DNA of 39,495 nucleotides from Oryzibacter oryziterrae (GTDB lineage Bacteria > Pseudomonadota > Alphaproteobacteria > Rhizobiales > Pleomorphomonadaceae). The DNA is taken from assembly GCF_021864535.1 (NCBI RefSeq), contig NZ_JAKJIC010000030.1:1-39495 (forward strand). Reading direction: 5' to 3'. The first letter of the stretch is position 1, and each line of letters opens with the position of its first letter. Under the pieces are notes generated by a model that had not been told where the DNA came from, did no database searches, and saw only the letters and a program-made list of their open reading frames with translations. The translations under genes and the position numbers were made by a program. Positions 25,862-35,025 of this stretch are shown one piece after another.

Positions 25862-26062
25862 GCCCCGATTCGGCTTTGATGGAGTCAACACTCCAATCAA
25901 AATTCGCGTGCAAAATTAATTAGCTGTGACATTTGCCGCGGGCTCGGGTGTGGATAACGGTATGATCGGTGAGTCGTCCGGCGCCTCCCCTATCCTGCTG
26001 ACGACTCCGGACCGGTCGGCTGCTAGAGTTCCGATCCCCTTCCTTTCGATACGTTTTGGCTG

Positions 26063-27553
26063 ATGGCAACCTCGATCCGCAAAGTTGAAGAACAGGCGAC
26101 AGCCCTGACCCGCTCGGCACCGCACAATGTGGAAGCCGAACGGCAGCTGCTTGGCGCCATGCTGATGAACAACGAGACCTATTTCCGTGTCTCGGACTTC
26201 CTTGAGCCGCCGCATTTCTTCATCGAGCAGCACAAGGTGATCTATGAGAAGATCGGCCAGCTGATCCGCGCCGGCAAGGTGGCCTCGCCGATCACGCTGA
26301 AGACCTTCTATCCGTCCGATTACCAGATCGCCGACGTGCCGGTGACGCAGTATCTCCTGCGCCTTGCCTCGGAAGCGACCACCATCATCAACGCCGAGGA
26401 CTACGGCCGCATCATCCACGATCTCGCGGTGCGCCGGAACCTGATCCGCATCGGCGAGGACATGGTCAACATCGCCTTCGACGCGCCGATCGACATGCCG
26501 CCGCGCGCACAGATCGAGGACGCCGAACGCCGCCTGTTCGAGATCGCCGAAACCGGTCGTTACGAGGGCGGGTTCCACACCTTCTCCGACGCCCTGAAGG
26601 ACGCCATCGACATGGCCGCCGCCGCCTATCAGCGCGACGGTCAGCTGTCCGGCATTTCCACCGGCCTTGCCGATCTCGACAAGACCATGGGCGGCCTGCA
26701 GCGCTCGGACTTGATCATCCTGGCTGCCCGTCCCGCCATGGGCAAGACCTCGCTGGTCACCAACATCGCCTTCAACGTCGCCAACGCCTATGAGGCGGCC
26801 GAGCAGCCGGATGGCTCGCTCAAGACGGTGAACGGCGGCATTGTCGGCTTCTTCAGCCTCGAAATGTCGTCCGAGCAGCTGGCGACTCGTATTCTCGCCG
26901 AGCAGTCGGAAATCTCGTCGTCGGACATCCGCCGCGGTTCGATCGACGAGCAGCAGTTCTCCAAGCTGGCGGCCGTGGCCCAGCGCATGCAGACGCTGCC
27001 GCTCTATGTCGACCATACCGGCGGCATCTCGATCGCCCAGCTGGCGGCGCGCGCCCGTCGCCTGAAGCGCCAGCGCGGTCTCGACGTGCTGATCGTCGAC
27101 TATCTGCAGCTTCTGAGCGGCTCGTCGAAATCCTCGCAGAGCAACCGCGTGCAGGAAATCACCGAGATCACCACCGGCCTGAAAGCGCTGGCCAAGGAAC
27201 TGGTGGTGCCGATCATCGCCCTGTCGCAGCTGTCGCGTCAGGTGGAAAACCGCGACGACAAGCGCCCGCAGCTGGCTGACCTGCGCGAATCCGGCTCGAT
27301 CGAACAGGACGCCGACGTGGTCATGTTCATCTACCGCGACGAATATTACATGCAGTCGCGCATGCCCAAGGAAGGCACCGAAGAGTTCTTCAAGTGGCAG
27401 GCGGAAATGGAGCGTGTGGCGGGCAAGGCCGAGGTGATCATCGGCAAGCAGCGTCACGGTCCCACCGGCACGGTGCAGCTCGCCTTCGACGCGTCGGTGA
27501 CGCGCTTCTCCGATCTTGCCAGGGAAGACTATCTGCCTGAGCGCCTTGAATGA
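26063..27553 (+). CDS. dnaB: Replicative DNA helicase DnaB
   Basis: Hexameric 5'-3' helicase at the replication fork. 496 residues. N-terminal primase-interacting domain (PHNVEAERQLLGAML near residue 20, DFLEPPHFFIEQH). C-terminal RecA-like domain with Walker A ARPAMGKTS (222-230), FSLEMSSEQLATR (264-276), Walker B LDVLIVDYLQLL (about 340-351), and the sensor block IALSQLSRQVENR. Between domains is the linker YEGGFHTFSDALKDAI. Longer than E. coli DnaB (471), with small insertions near AEQPDGSLKTVNGG. It lies 260 nt after rplI, behind the terminator, so it has its own promoter. No intein or insertion is seen. Confidence 0.98.
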   Translation: MATSIRKVEEQATALTRSAPHNVEAERQLLGAMLMNNETYFRVSDFLEPPHFFIEQHKVIYEKIGQLIRAGKVASPITLKTFYPSDYQIADVPVTQYLLRLASEATTIINAEDYGRIIHDLAVRRNLIRIGEDMVNIAFDAPIDMPPRAQIEDAERRLFEIAETGRYEGGFHTFSDALKDAIDMAAAAYQRDGQLSGISTGLADLDKTMGGLQRSDLIILAARPAMGKTSLVTNIAFNVANAYEAAEQPDGSLKTVNGGIVGFFSLEMSSEQLATRILAEQSEISSSDIRRGSIDEQQFSKLAAVAQRMQTLPLYVDHTGGISIAQLAARARRLKRQRGLDVLIVDYLQLLSGSSKSSQSNRVQEITEITTGLKALAKELVVPIIALSQLSRQVENRDDKRPQLADLRESGSIEQDADVVMFIYRDEYYMQSRMPKEGTEEFFKWQAEMERVAGKAEVIIGKQRHGPTGTVQLAFDASVTRFSDLAREDYLPERLE

Positions 27554-27557
27554 AAGA

Positions 27558-27600
27558 CGCCGCCGGACCCCGTTTCCAGGATCCGGCGGCGCCTTCTGTT
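27558..27600. terminator. Terminator between dnaB and the small secreted protein gene
   Basis: 10-bp stem CGCCGCCGGA / TCCGGCGGCG with a 14-nt loop, followed on the plus strand by CCTTCTGTT. It begins 5 nt after the dnaB stop. Confidence 0.65.
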
Positions 27601-27655
27601 CGCAAGGTCAAGCCAGCGTCCGCTCAGGTGGGCGGCGGCAGACGCCGGCCCTTCC

Positions 27656-28003
27656 TCACGACTTGCAGAACTTGGCCTTGAGATCGGCCGTGAACTCGAA
27701 GGTCTTGCCGTCGGTCGACACGTCCTTGAGGATGCACTCGCTGTTCGGATCCTCATCGTCATAGATGCGGACGTCATAGTTGCCGGCAGCAACTTCCTTC
27801 GGCGAAGCGTAGGTCATGCCGTTTTCGAAGGACTTGTCCGGGGCACCGTCGAGAAGATTGACGGAGAAGTCAGCCGCGCCCGGCTTGGAGAACTCGATCT
27901 CGTCCCAGTCAGCACCGCTGTGGTTGGCGATGGTCAGACCACCAGCATAAGCCGGGGCGACAACAGTGGTGGCAAGGGCGAGAGCAAGGATCAGCTTCTT
28001 CAT
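27656..28003 (-). CDS. Small secreted protein, unknown function
   Basis: 115 residues with a standard signal peptide (MKKLILALALATTVVAPAYA, cleavage after AYA). The mature part is acidic, with two Cys (SECILKD and KFCKS) and a beta-sandwich-like pattern GLTIANHSGADWDEIEFS, GNYDVRIYDDED. The motif NHSGxxIxxI followed by a C-terminal basic/Cys end is reminiscent of small periplasmic proteins with a nonspecific binding fold, but I cannot name the family. GAGG precedes the ATG. Convergent with dnaB. Confidence 0.75.
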   Translation of the reverse strand: MKKLILALALATTVVAPAYAGGLTIANHSGADWDEIEFSKPGAADFSVNLLDGAPDKSFENGMTYASPKEVAAGNYDVRIYDDEDPNSECILKDVSTDGKTFEFTADLKAKFCKS

Positions 28004-28142
28004 GTGAGACCTCGTTGGACAACAACCGGAACATCCCGTGTCCGTGCCCAAGGAGATACTTTGCACAAGCTGTCCGCGTACTGTCCGCGGTCGCTGTTGC
28101 AGTGCGACCGCGGGGTTACACGTATTTTGCCAGACCCAGAGA

Positions 28143-29324
28143 CTATTGCCCGGCGATCCAGGCGCCGAGCACGTCGCGTTCCTCGCGCGTGATGCCGGTC
28201 TCGTTGCCGAGCGGCATGGTCTCCGAATCCACCGCCTGCATCTTGATCAGCGGCGCGTATTGGCGGATGTGCTCGATGTCGGTGAGCACCAGGCCCTTGG
28301 GCGGCTCGGTAAAGCCTTCGTGGGTGGGCTTGGCGGAATGGCACATCACGCAATGGGTGGCGGTGATGCGCAGCACGTCGAGATCGGTCACCTCGCCCAC
28401 GGTGGTCTCGCGCGGCTTCGGGGCGGTCATCGCCAGCGCGGCGACCAGCGCAATGGCGGCGATCGGCAAGGTCCAGACGATCTTGGCAAAGGCATCGCCG
28501 GCTTCGTGGCGATTGAGGAAATGCCGCACCATGGCGCCAATCACCAGGATCAGGGCGACGAGAATCCAGCTCTGCGGATGGCCCGTCAGCAGGGCGTAGT
28601 GGTTCGACACCATCATCAGCAGCACGGGCAGCGTCAGATAGTTGTTGTGCACCGAGCGCTGCTTGCCCATGACGCCGAGCGCCGGATCAGGCGCCTTTCC
28701 GGCCATCAGTGCGGCGGTGATCTTCTTCTGGTTCGGGATGATGATGCGGAACACATTGGCGGCCATGATGGTGCCGACCATGGCGCCCACATGGATAAGT
28801 GCGCCGCGCCCTGAGAACACGTGGGTGAAAAGATAGGCCGCGCCGACGATCAGAACGAAGACGCAGACGGCCAGCAGCGGTGTGTTGCGGCCGATGGGCG
28901 ACTTGCACAGCAAAAGGTCATAGATCAGCCAGCCGCCGAGCAGGGAGGCGATGGAAATGGCAATGGCCTGCCAAGGCGCCAGCGGCAGGATCGCCGGATC
29001 AATCAGATAGGACTTGGCGTTGAAATAATACTGCACCGACATCAGCAGGAAGCCGGTGACGAAGGTGAGATAGGCTTCCCACTTGTACCAGACCAGATCC
29101 TCGGGCAGTTGCGCCGGCGCGACGAGATATTTCTCGACATTGTAGAAGCCGCCGCCGTGCACCAGCCATGCGGTGCCATAGACGCCCGGGTTCATTTCCG
29201 CCCGCTTCCTGAGGGACAGATCGAGGGCGATGAAGAAGAAACTGGCGCCGATCCAACCAATGCCTACTACCAAATGTGCCCATCTGATCAATATGTTGAG
29301 CCATTCGGCAGCAAATGCGAGCAT
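28143..29324 (-). CDS. puuD: Membrane urate hydroxylase PuuD (urate oxidase with cytochrome c domain)
   Basis: Integral-membrane enzyme oxidising urate to 5-hydroxyisourate, with electrons passed to a C-terminal cytochrome c rather than to oxygen directly. 393 residues: about eight membrane segments in 1-305 (IRWAHLVVGIGWIGASFFF first, with conserved HGGGFYNVEKY), then a heme-binding CVMCH (Cys325, Cys328, His329) and ETMPLGNETGIT, giving Met axial-ligand candidates. This is the PuuD architecture known from alphaproteobacteria. Preceded by GAGGGA. Downstream of the purine transporter on the same strand; together with XdhB/XdhC it places urate turnover here. The later enzymes (HIU hydrolase, OHCU decarboxylase) are not in the window. 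Confidence 0.94.
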   Translation of the reverse strand: MLAFAAEWLNILIRWAHLVVGIGWIGASFFFIALDLSLRKRAEMNPGVYGTAWLVHGGGFYNVEKYLVAPAQLPEDLVWYKWEAYLTFVTGFLLMSVQYYFNAKSYLIDPAILPLAPWQAIAISIASLLGGWLIYDLLLCKSPIGRNTPLLAVCVFVLIVGAAYLFTHVFSGRGALIHVGAMVGTIMAANVFRIIIPNQKKITAALMAGKAPDPALGVMGKQRSVHNNYLTLPVLLMMVSNHYALLTGHPQSWILVALILVIGAMVRHFLNRHEAGDAFAKIVWTLPIAAIALVAALAMTAPKPRETTVGEVTDLDVLRITATHCVMCHSAKPTHEGFTEPPKGLVLTDIEHIRQYAPLIKMQAVDSETMPLGNETGITREERDVLGAWIAGQ

Positions 29325-29384
29325 GAATTGGTTCCCTCTCTTTACACGACCACTTGGCGCGTCGCCCTCAGAGCCTTCACTGTT

Positions 29385-29409
29385 CGATCGGGTTCACTCG
29401 ACCCGATCG
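29385..29409. terminator. Hairpin between the YciB-like gene and puuD
   Basis: Perfect 9-bp stem CGATCGGGT / ACCCGATCG with a 7-nt loop, 10 nt beyond the YciB-like stop codon. No T-tract follows, so it may be a weak terminator, an RNA stabiliser or an operator for puuD. Confidence 0.45.
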
Positions 29410-29418
29410 GCGGGAGCT

Positions 29419-29997
29419 CTAGGGGACGGCTGCCGCGGCAAGCTCCTGGCGATGCTTGCGGGCGCGGCCGACACGCTTCATCACGGCATACTGACCCAAG
29501 AACAGCACAACCTTGCTGACGATCGGGAAGAAGGCAAGAAAGCCGGTCCAGACCTCGATCGACGCGCCATAGGCGAGAATGCCGTTCAGGGCAGATGTAG
29601 CAAGCATCAGGCCAGCCCAGACAAATCCGAAGACCTGCAACACGTCGCCGAGCAGGTCGTTCACCCGATCGGAAACATAGCGCCGCATCCAGCCGGGCTT
29701 CAGCATGACGACGCCGATCACGGCGTAGATGACGCTGGGCTTGAACATGGCGATGCGCGGATCGTCTGCGATCAGGCTGGCGGTGCCGAAGCCGATCACC
29801 ATCACCAGGCTGATGACCTGAAACAGCGGCAGCCGGCGCACCGAGTACCACGACCACAGCACCTGCCCGATGCCGAGCAGCACGCCGCAGGCTACCGCGA
29901 CATCAAGCCGGCCGGTCAAGGTCAGGGCGGCAGCAAACACGAGCGTCGACAGGAGATCCTGTGCCAGGTGTCGACCGGCGTAAAGCAAGCCGTTCAT
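29419..29997 (-). CDS. YciB/IspZ-like inner-membrane protein
   Basis: 192 residues with about five hydrophobic helices (LLSTLVFAAALTLTG, PLFQVISLVMVIGFGTASL, SVIYAVIGVVML and others). FKPSVIYAVIGVVML and the overall hydropathy match the YciB (intracellular septation protein A) family, which is ~180 residues; E. coli YciB affects envelope integrity. Similarity is moderate, so this is probably a divergent paralogue and its role beside urate hydroxylase is unclear. It lies 94 nt upstream of puuD on the same strand and may be co-transcribed with it. Confidence 0.7.
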   Translation of the reverse strand: MNGLLYAGRHLAQDLLSTLVFAAALTLTGRLDVAVACGVLLGIGQVLWSWYSVRRLPLFQVISLVMVIGFGTASLIADDPRIAMFKPSVIYAVIGVVMLKPGWMRRYVSDRVNDLLGDVLQVFGFVWAGLMLATSALNGILAYGASIEVWTGFLAFFPIVSKVVLFLGQYAVMKRVGRARKHRQELAAAAVP

Positions 29998-30149
29998 GAC
30001 GGAGACCTCCCTGACGGTTCGTGGAAAGGGGCCGGAATGGGTTCCCCCTCCCCGGCCCTGATCCTTCTTCCATCATATCCCGGGTGCACGGTACGACTGA
30101 TCGCGGGCATTGAGGCACGCCACAGTCGCGGCCGGAGCACGAGGGACGG

Positions 30150-30171
30150 CGGCGGTCGGGTGTGACCGCCG
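30150..30171. terminator. Hairpin after the BMP protein gene
   Basis: Perfect 8-bp stem CGGCGGTC / GACCGCCG with a 6-nt loop, 9 nt after the BMP stop codon. There is no T-tract. It may protect the upstream mRNA, which would fit the usual excess of binding protein over other transporter parts. Confidence 0.5.
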
Positions 30172-30179
30172 CGATCGCC

Positions 30180-31238
30180 TTACTGCGGCAGCTTGTCGTC
30201 GATGCCCTTGACGTACCAGTTCATGCCGAGCAGGTCGCCATCGGGGGCCGTGACACCAGCGGCATAGCGCTCCTTGCCGTCCTGATCGACGATCGGGCCG
30301 GTGAAGGGGTTCCAGCCGCCAGCGATCTTGGCTTCGGTTTCCTGAGCCAGCTTCTTGGTGTCGTCGGCCATGTTGGCATAGTCGGCCATGTGCACGGCGC
30401 CGGCCTTGATGCCGTCCCAGGCGTTGTCGGCCTTCCAGGTGCCGTCAAGCACGGCTTTGACGCGGCTGACGTAATAGGGACCCCAGTTGTCGACGATGGC
30501 GGTCATCTGGGCATGCGGGGCGAACTTGGCCATGTCGGACGACTGACCGAAGCCCTTCAGGCCACGCTCTTCGGCAACCTGCAGGGCAGCGGTGGAGTCG
30601 GTGTGCTGAACGATGATGTCGGCACCCTGGTCGAACAGCGCCTTGGCGGCGTCGGCTTCCTTGCCCGGATCGAACCAGGAGTTCACCCAGACGATCTTCA
30701 CCTTGAAGTCCGGATTGATCGACTGCGCGCCGAGCACGAAGGAGTTGATGCCCATCACCACTTCCGGAATCGGGAAGGAGACGATGTAGCCGGCGAGGCC
30801 CTTCTTGGATTCCTTGGCCGCGATCTGGCCGAGGATGTAGCGGCCTTCATAGAAGCGGGCGTTGTACAGGCCCATGTTGTCGGCGCTCTTGTAGCCGGTG
30901 GCGTGCTCGAACTTCACGTCCGGGAACTTCTTGGCGACCTTGAGTTCGGGATCCATGAAGCCGAAGGAGGTGCCGAAGACGATGCCGCAGCCTTCACGGG
31001 CGAAGCGCTCGAACACGCGCTCGGCGTCCGGGCCTTCGGCGACGTTCTCGACATAGGCGGTCTCGACCTTGTCGCCGAGTTCCTTCTCGACCTCGAGGCG
31101 GCCCTGGTCATGCTGGTAGGAGTAGCCGAAGTCGCCGATCGGGCCAGTATAGACCCAGCAGGCCTTCAGCTTGGCGGCGTCAGCCGACGAAACGGCAAAG
31201 GCAAGCGCAACGCCCGCCAGAAGTGCGATTTTCTTCAT
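30180..31238 (-). CDS. BMP-family substrate-binding protein of ABC transporter
   Basis: Periplasmic receptor of the basic membrane protein/PnrA-like family, whose members bind purine nucleosides or related compounds. 352 residues. Signal peptide MKKIALLAGVALAFAVSSAD, cleavage near DAA. Diagnostic BMP blocks: VYTGPIGDFGYSYQHDQGR, FGTSFGFMDPEL, NMGLYNARFYEGRYILGQIA and GADIIVQHTDSTAALQVAEE. No lipobox, so soluble. Last gene of a four-gene transporter order (ATPase, permease, permease, receptor), 103 nt after the second permease. Next to XdhC and PuuD, a purine or nucleoside ligand is likely. Confidence 0.93.
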   Translation of the reverse strand: MKKIALLAGVALAFAVSSADAAKLKACWVYTGPIGDFGYSYQHDQGRLEVEKELGDKVETAYVENVAEGPDAERVFERFAREGCGIVFGTSFGFMDPELKVAKKFPDVKFEHATGYKSADNMGLYNARFYEGRYILGQIAAKESKKGLAGYIVSFPIPEVVMGINSFVLGAQSINPDFKVKIVWVNSWFDPGKEADAAKALFDQGADIIVQHTDSTAALQVAEERGLKGFGQSSDMAKFAPHAQMTAIVDNWGPYYVSRVKAVLDGTWKADNAWDGIKAGAVHMADYANMADDTKKLAQETEAKIAGGWNPFTGPIVDQDGKERYAAGVTAPDGDLLGMNWYVKGIDDKLPQ

Positions 31239-31341
31239 GTTCTTCTCCCCGTTGGCGGGATGCGGCCCCGCAAGGATTTGACGGTCAAAGGATGCGGCGT
31301 CAGACGGACCGTTGCGTCCTGGCCGTAATCAAGATCGCCGG

Positions 31342-32265
31342 TCAGCGATCCGGAACGAAGGATTTGCCAAGGCAGGCCGGCGTGTTGAACAACGTTGCCC
31401 GGCGGTTGCCCGAGATTGCCACAAGCACCACCACCGTGGCCAGATAGGGCAGCATGGACAGAAATTGCGAGGGCAAGCCAATGCCGAGCGCCTGCGCGTG
31501 GAACTGCAGCACGGTGACGGCGCCGAACAGATAGGCGCCGGCGGCGACGCGGGTCGGCCGCCAGGAGGCGAACACCACCAGCGCCAGCGCGATCCAGCCG
31601 CGACCGGCCGTCATGTTCTCGACCCACAGCGGCGTATAGGCCACCGACAGATAGGCACCGCCGAGGCCGGCCATCAGACCGCCGAACATGACCGCCAGAT
31701 AGCGCACGCCGATCACCGAGTAGCCGAGGGCATGGGCGGAGCTGTGGTTGTCGCCCACCGAGCGCAGGATCAGGCCGGCGCGGGTGCGGAACAGGAACCA
31801 GTTGACCACGACGATCATGGCGAAGGACAGGTAGACGAGCAGATCCTGGCTGAACAGGATCGGGCCGATCACCGGCAGATCGCTGAGGCCCGGGATGTGC
31901 AGCGCCTCGAGCTTGATGCCCGGCTTGCCGACGAAGCTCTCGCCGATCAGGCCCGACAGGCCGAGGCCAAACATGGTGAGCGCCAGACCCGAGGCGACCT
32001 GATTGGCGACGAGCGTCAGCGTCACGAAGGCGAAGACCAGCGAGGTCAGCAATCCGGCCACTGCGCCGGCGAGAATGCCAAGCGTCGGGCTGCCGGTGGA
32101 GATGGTCACGGCAAAGCCGGCAACGGCGCCCATGACCATCATGCCCTCGACGCCGAGGTTGAGCACGCCCGAGCGCTCGGTGATCAGTTCGCCAAGGGCG
32201 GCCAGCAGCAGCGGCGTCGCCGCCGTGATCACCGTCAGGATGATGGGAACGACGATATCAAGCAC
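31342..32265 (-). CDS. ABC transporter permease 2 (BMP/nucleoside type)
   Basis: 307 residues from a GTG start with GGGGAGG 6 nt upstream; it overlaps the stop of permease 1 by 8 nt. Longer starts read into the other permease and give Arg/Ser/Cys-rich nonsense. About eight membrane helices; TERSGVLNLGVEGMMVMGAV is the marker of the NupQ/YufQ-type permease group, as are GENHSSAHALGYSVIGVRY-like (here GDNHSSAHALGY) and GGLMAGLGGAYLS. Pairs with permease 1 to form the membrane channel. Confidence 0.93.
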   Translation of the reverse strand: MLDIVVPIILTVITAATPLLLAALGELITERSGVLNLGVEGMMVMGAVAGFAVTISTGSPTLGILAGAVAGLLTSLVFAFVTLTLVANQVASGLALTMFGLGLSGLIGESFVGKPGIKLEALHIPGLSDLPVIGPILFSQDLLVYLSFAMIVVVNWFLFRTRAGLILRSVGDNHSSAHALGYSVIGVRYLAVMFGGLMAGLGGAYLSVAYTPLWVENMTAGRGWIALALVVFASWRPTRVAAGAYLFGAVTVLQFHAQALGIGLPSQFLSMLPYLATVVVLVAISGNRRATLFNTPACLGKSFVPDR

Positions 32266-33349
32266 GCGCGACCTCCCCGGCCCGGCCGGCCACGATCCTG
32301 ACCTTGTAGAGGATGAGCGTGTCGCAGGCGAGCACGAAGAACAGCAGCACGCCCTGGATGACCGTGGCGACCTTGGAGGACATTTGCAGCGACGTCTGGA
32401 TCGCCTCACCGCCCAGATAGGAGGAGGCGATCACCAGACCGGCGATCAGGATGCCGACCGGGTTCAACCGGCCGAGGAAGGCGACGATGATGGCCGTGAA
32501 GCCGTAGCCCGGCGAAATCACCGGCTGCAGCTTCTGGATCTCGGTCATCACCACCATCATGCCGGCGAGACCGGCCAACGCGCCCGACAGGGCGAAGGCG
32601 AACAGCGTCATGCGGCGATGGTTGAAGCCGGCAAAGGCGCCGGCGCGCGGGCTCTGGCCGAGCACGCGGATCTCGAAACCCTTCAGCGTCGAGCGCATGA
32701 CCACGGCAAGCACGATCACCAGGATCAGCGCAATCAGAGCCGACAGGTTGAGATAGACGCCGCCGAAATCGTGGCCGTCGAGGATGGCCCATTCGTGGAA
32801 GTCGACGGTGATCGGGAAGTTGTAGCCCTGCGGGCTGCGCCAGGGGCCGCGCACCATCCAGTCGAGGAACAGGTTGGAGCAATAGACCAGCATCAGGCTG
32901 GTCAGGATCTCGTTGGTGCCGAAGCGGATCTTCAGCTGCGCCGGGATCAGCGCGAACAGCGCGCCGCCGATCATGGCCATGATCAGCATCAGCGGCAGGA
33001 CCACAGGATTGACGAAGTCGGGGAACATCACCGGCAGGATCGAGCCGACGATGGCGCCCATGGTGAGCTGGCCCTCGGCGCCGATATTCCAGTTGTTGGA
33101 CTGGTAGCAGACGGCCAGACCAAGGGCGATGATGACCAGTGGCGTCGCCTTGGTGACAAGCTGCTCGATGCCCCACAGCGAGGTGATCGGCTCGAGGAAG
33201 AAATACCAGATGCCTTCCAGCGGGTTGTGGCCCTGCAGGAAGAAGACGATGCCGGCGACGATCACGGTGAGCGCCACGGCAATCACCGGCGACAGCACGG
33301 ACATCACGCGGCTCTGCTGCGAGCGCTTGACGAGCTCGATGCGGATCAT
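32258..33349 (-). CDS. ABC transporter permease 1 (BMP/nucleoside type)
   Basis: 363 residues. A longer N-terminal lead than permease 2, then about nine helices. The marker NNWNIGAEGQLTMGAIVGS and the loop SPGYGFTAIIVAFLGRLNP identify the NupP/YufP-like group. Its start overlaps the ATPase stop (ATGA), indicating translational coupling; its own end overlaps permease 2. Confidence 0.93.
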   Translation of the reverse strand: MIRIELVKRSQQSRVMSVLSPVIAVALTVIVAGIVFFLQGHNPLEGIWYFFLEPITSLWGIEQLVTKATPLVIIALGLAVCYQSNNWNIGAEGQLTMGAIVGSILPVMFPDFVNPVVLPLMLIMAMIGGALFALIPAQLKIRFGTNEILTSLMLVYCSNLFLDWMVRGPWRSPQGYNFPITVDFHEWAILDGHDFGGVYLNLSALIALILVIVLAVVMRSTLKGFEIRVLGQSPRAGAFAGFNHRRMTLFAFALSGALAGLAGMMVVMTEIQKLQPVISPGYGFTAIIVAFLGRLNPVGILIAGLVIASSYLGGEAIQTSLQMSSKVATVIQGVLLFFVLACDTLILYKVRIVAGRAGEVARA

Positions 33350-34923
33350 GCCGCGGCTCCCTTCTTTTCGGCGCCGCCGGCCATCAGCAGGCCGATCTTT
33401 TCCGGCGTCAGCGTGTCGGCGTCTTCGGCGGCCGACAGATGGCCGCGCGAGATGACGGCGATGCGGTCGGCGATTTCGAAGATTTCGTCGAGATCCTGCG
33501 AGATGATGATGATCGCCGCCCGATCCTTGCGGGCAAGATCGATCAGCGACTGGCGAATGACCGCGGCCGCGCCGGCGTCGACGCCCCAGGTGGGCTGGGC
33601 CACCACCAGAATGCCGGGCGAGCGGTGCACCTCGCGGCCGACGACGAATTTCTGCAGATTGCCGCCCGACAGCGACCGCGCTTCAGGGTCGTTGACACCC
33701 TTGCGCACGTCGAACAGATGGGTCACCGCTTCGACCACCTTGCCGGCGCGGCCAAAGCGGGTGAAGCCGCGCTTGGCCATGCCCTCGCCCGTGCCGTGGC
33801 GGGTCAGCACCACGTTCTCCGACAGCTTCAACGCCGGCACGGCGCCATGGCCGAGACGTTCTTCCGGCACGAAGGCGGCGCCCAGCTGGCGGCGCTGGTT
33901 GATGGTGAGGAACCCGGCGGCCTCGCCGTCGAGGATCAGCATGTCCTCCTTGGGACAGGCCTCTTCGCCCGAGAGGGCGTCGAACAGTTCCGACTGGCCG
34001 TTGCCGGCCACACCCGCGATCGCGACGATCTCGCCGGCGCGCACCGACAGGTTGATATCCTTCAGCGAGACGCCGAAGGCTTCCTGCGACGGCACGGACA
34101 GGCCCTTCAGCAACACCTTTTCCGGACCGACCTTGCCCTTTTCGCGGGCGATGCGGGCGATCTCGCTGCCCACCATCATCTGCGCCAGCGCGCCGACGGT
34201 CTGCTCGGCCGGATCGGTTTCGCCCACGACCTTTGCCCGACGCATGACCGTGGCATGATGGCAGAGCACCCTCACCTCTTCGAGGCGATGCGAGATGTAG
34301 AGGATGGCGCAGCCTTCCGACGCCAGGCGGTTCAGGGTGATGAACAACTGGTCGGCTTCCTGCGGCGTCAGCACCGAGGTCGGCTCGTCCATGATGATCA
34401 GTTCGGGGTTCTGCAACAGGCAGCGCACGATCTCGACGCGCTGGCGCTCGCCAACCGACAGATCGACAATATGGGCGCTGGGGTCGAGCGGCAGGCCATA
34501 GCTTTCCGAGACGCGGGCGATGGTCGCCGACAGCTTGTCCGTCACCTTGCAGTCGGGCAGCGCCAGGGCGATGTTTTCAGCGACGGTCAGCGACTCGAAC
34601 AGCGAGAAATGCTGGAACACCATGCCGATGCCGACGGACCGCGCTTCGGCCGGCGAGCTGATGGTGACAGGTTTGCCCTTCCAGTAGATGGAACCCGAGT
34701 TGGGCTGCAGCGAACCGTAGATGATCTTGACCAGCGTCGACTTGCCGGCGCCGTTCTCACCCAGAAGCGCGTGGATCTCGCCCGGCATGATGGCAAGCGA
34801 CACGTCGTCATTGGCGGTGTTCGAGCCGAACCGCTTGACGATATTGCGCACTTCCAGGAGCGGCACATCGCCGCCGACGCGGCGCACAAGAGCCTCTTTT
34901 TTGTTCTGATCAGATCCGGTCAT
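33346..34923 (-). CDS. ABC transporter ATPase, two nucleotide-binding domains
   Basis: 525 residues, the duplicated NBD arrangement of YufO/RbsA-type sugar and nucleoside importers. First NBD: Walker A GENGAGKST (56-63), Q-loop FQHFSLFE, signature LSVGERQRVEI, Walker B LIIMDEPTS. Second NBD: degenerate Walker A GVAGNGQSELFD, signature LSGGNLQKF, and Walker B-like LVVAQPTWGVD with Gln in place of the catalytic Glu, as usual for this family, so only the first site is expected to hydrolyse ATP. First gene of the transporter operon; a candidate operator lies 36-54 nt upstream of the ATG. Confidence 0.95.
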   Translation of the reverse strand: MTGSDQNKKEALVRRVGGDVPLLEVRNIVKRFGSNTANDDVSLAIMPGEIHALLGENGAGKSTLVKIIYGSLQPNSGSIYWKGKPVTISSPAEARSVGIGMVFQHFSLFESLTVAENIALALPDCKVTDKLSATIARVSESYGLPLDPSAHIVDLSVGERQRVEIVRCLLQNPELIIMDEPTSVLTPQEADQLFITLNRLASEGCAILYISHRLEEVRVLCHHATVMRRAKVVGETDPAEQTVGALAQMMVGSEIARIAREKGKVGPEKVLLKGLSVPSQEAFGVSLKDINLSVRAGEIVAIAGVAGNGQSELFDALSGEEACPKEDMLILDGEAAGFLTINQRRQLGAAFVPEERLGHGAVPALKLSENVVLTRHGTGEGMAKRGFTRFGRAGKVVEAVTHLFDVRKGVNDPEARSLSGGNLQKFVVGREVHRSPGILVVAQPTWGVDAGAAAVIRQSLIDLARKDRAAIIIISQDLDEIFEIADRIAVISRGHLSAAEDADTLTPEKIGLLMAGGAEKKGAAA

Positions 34924-34958
34924 CCGGCACTACCGCCCTCAAGACGCTTCTTTGTCTA

Positions 34959-34977
34959 TTTTATGAGCAGCATAAAA
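34959..34977. promoter_or_regulatory. Palindromic operator candidate upstream of the transporter operon
   Basis: TTTTATG-AGCAG-CATAAAA: perfect 7-bp arms, 5-nt centre. A further half-site GCATAAAA lies at 35001-35008, exactly 31 nt from the first (three helical turns). The size and dyad fit a GntR- or LacI-type regulator. AT-rich sequence around it marks the promoter. The regulator is not identified in the window. Confidence 0.6.
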
Positions 34978-35025
34978 CCACGGATTCGCAAACGGTACGC
35001 GCATAAAATTTGCACAGGCAAATGG

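Noticed and set aside
32266-32409. N-terminal extension of permease 2
   Set aside because: The extension is Arg/Cys/Ser-rich sequence read from inside permease 1; the GTG at 32265 has a strong GGGGAGG site.
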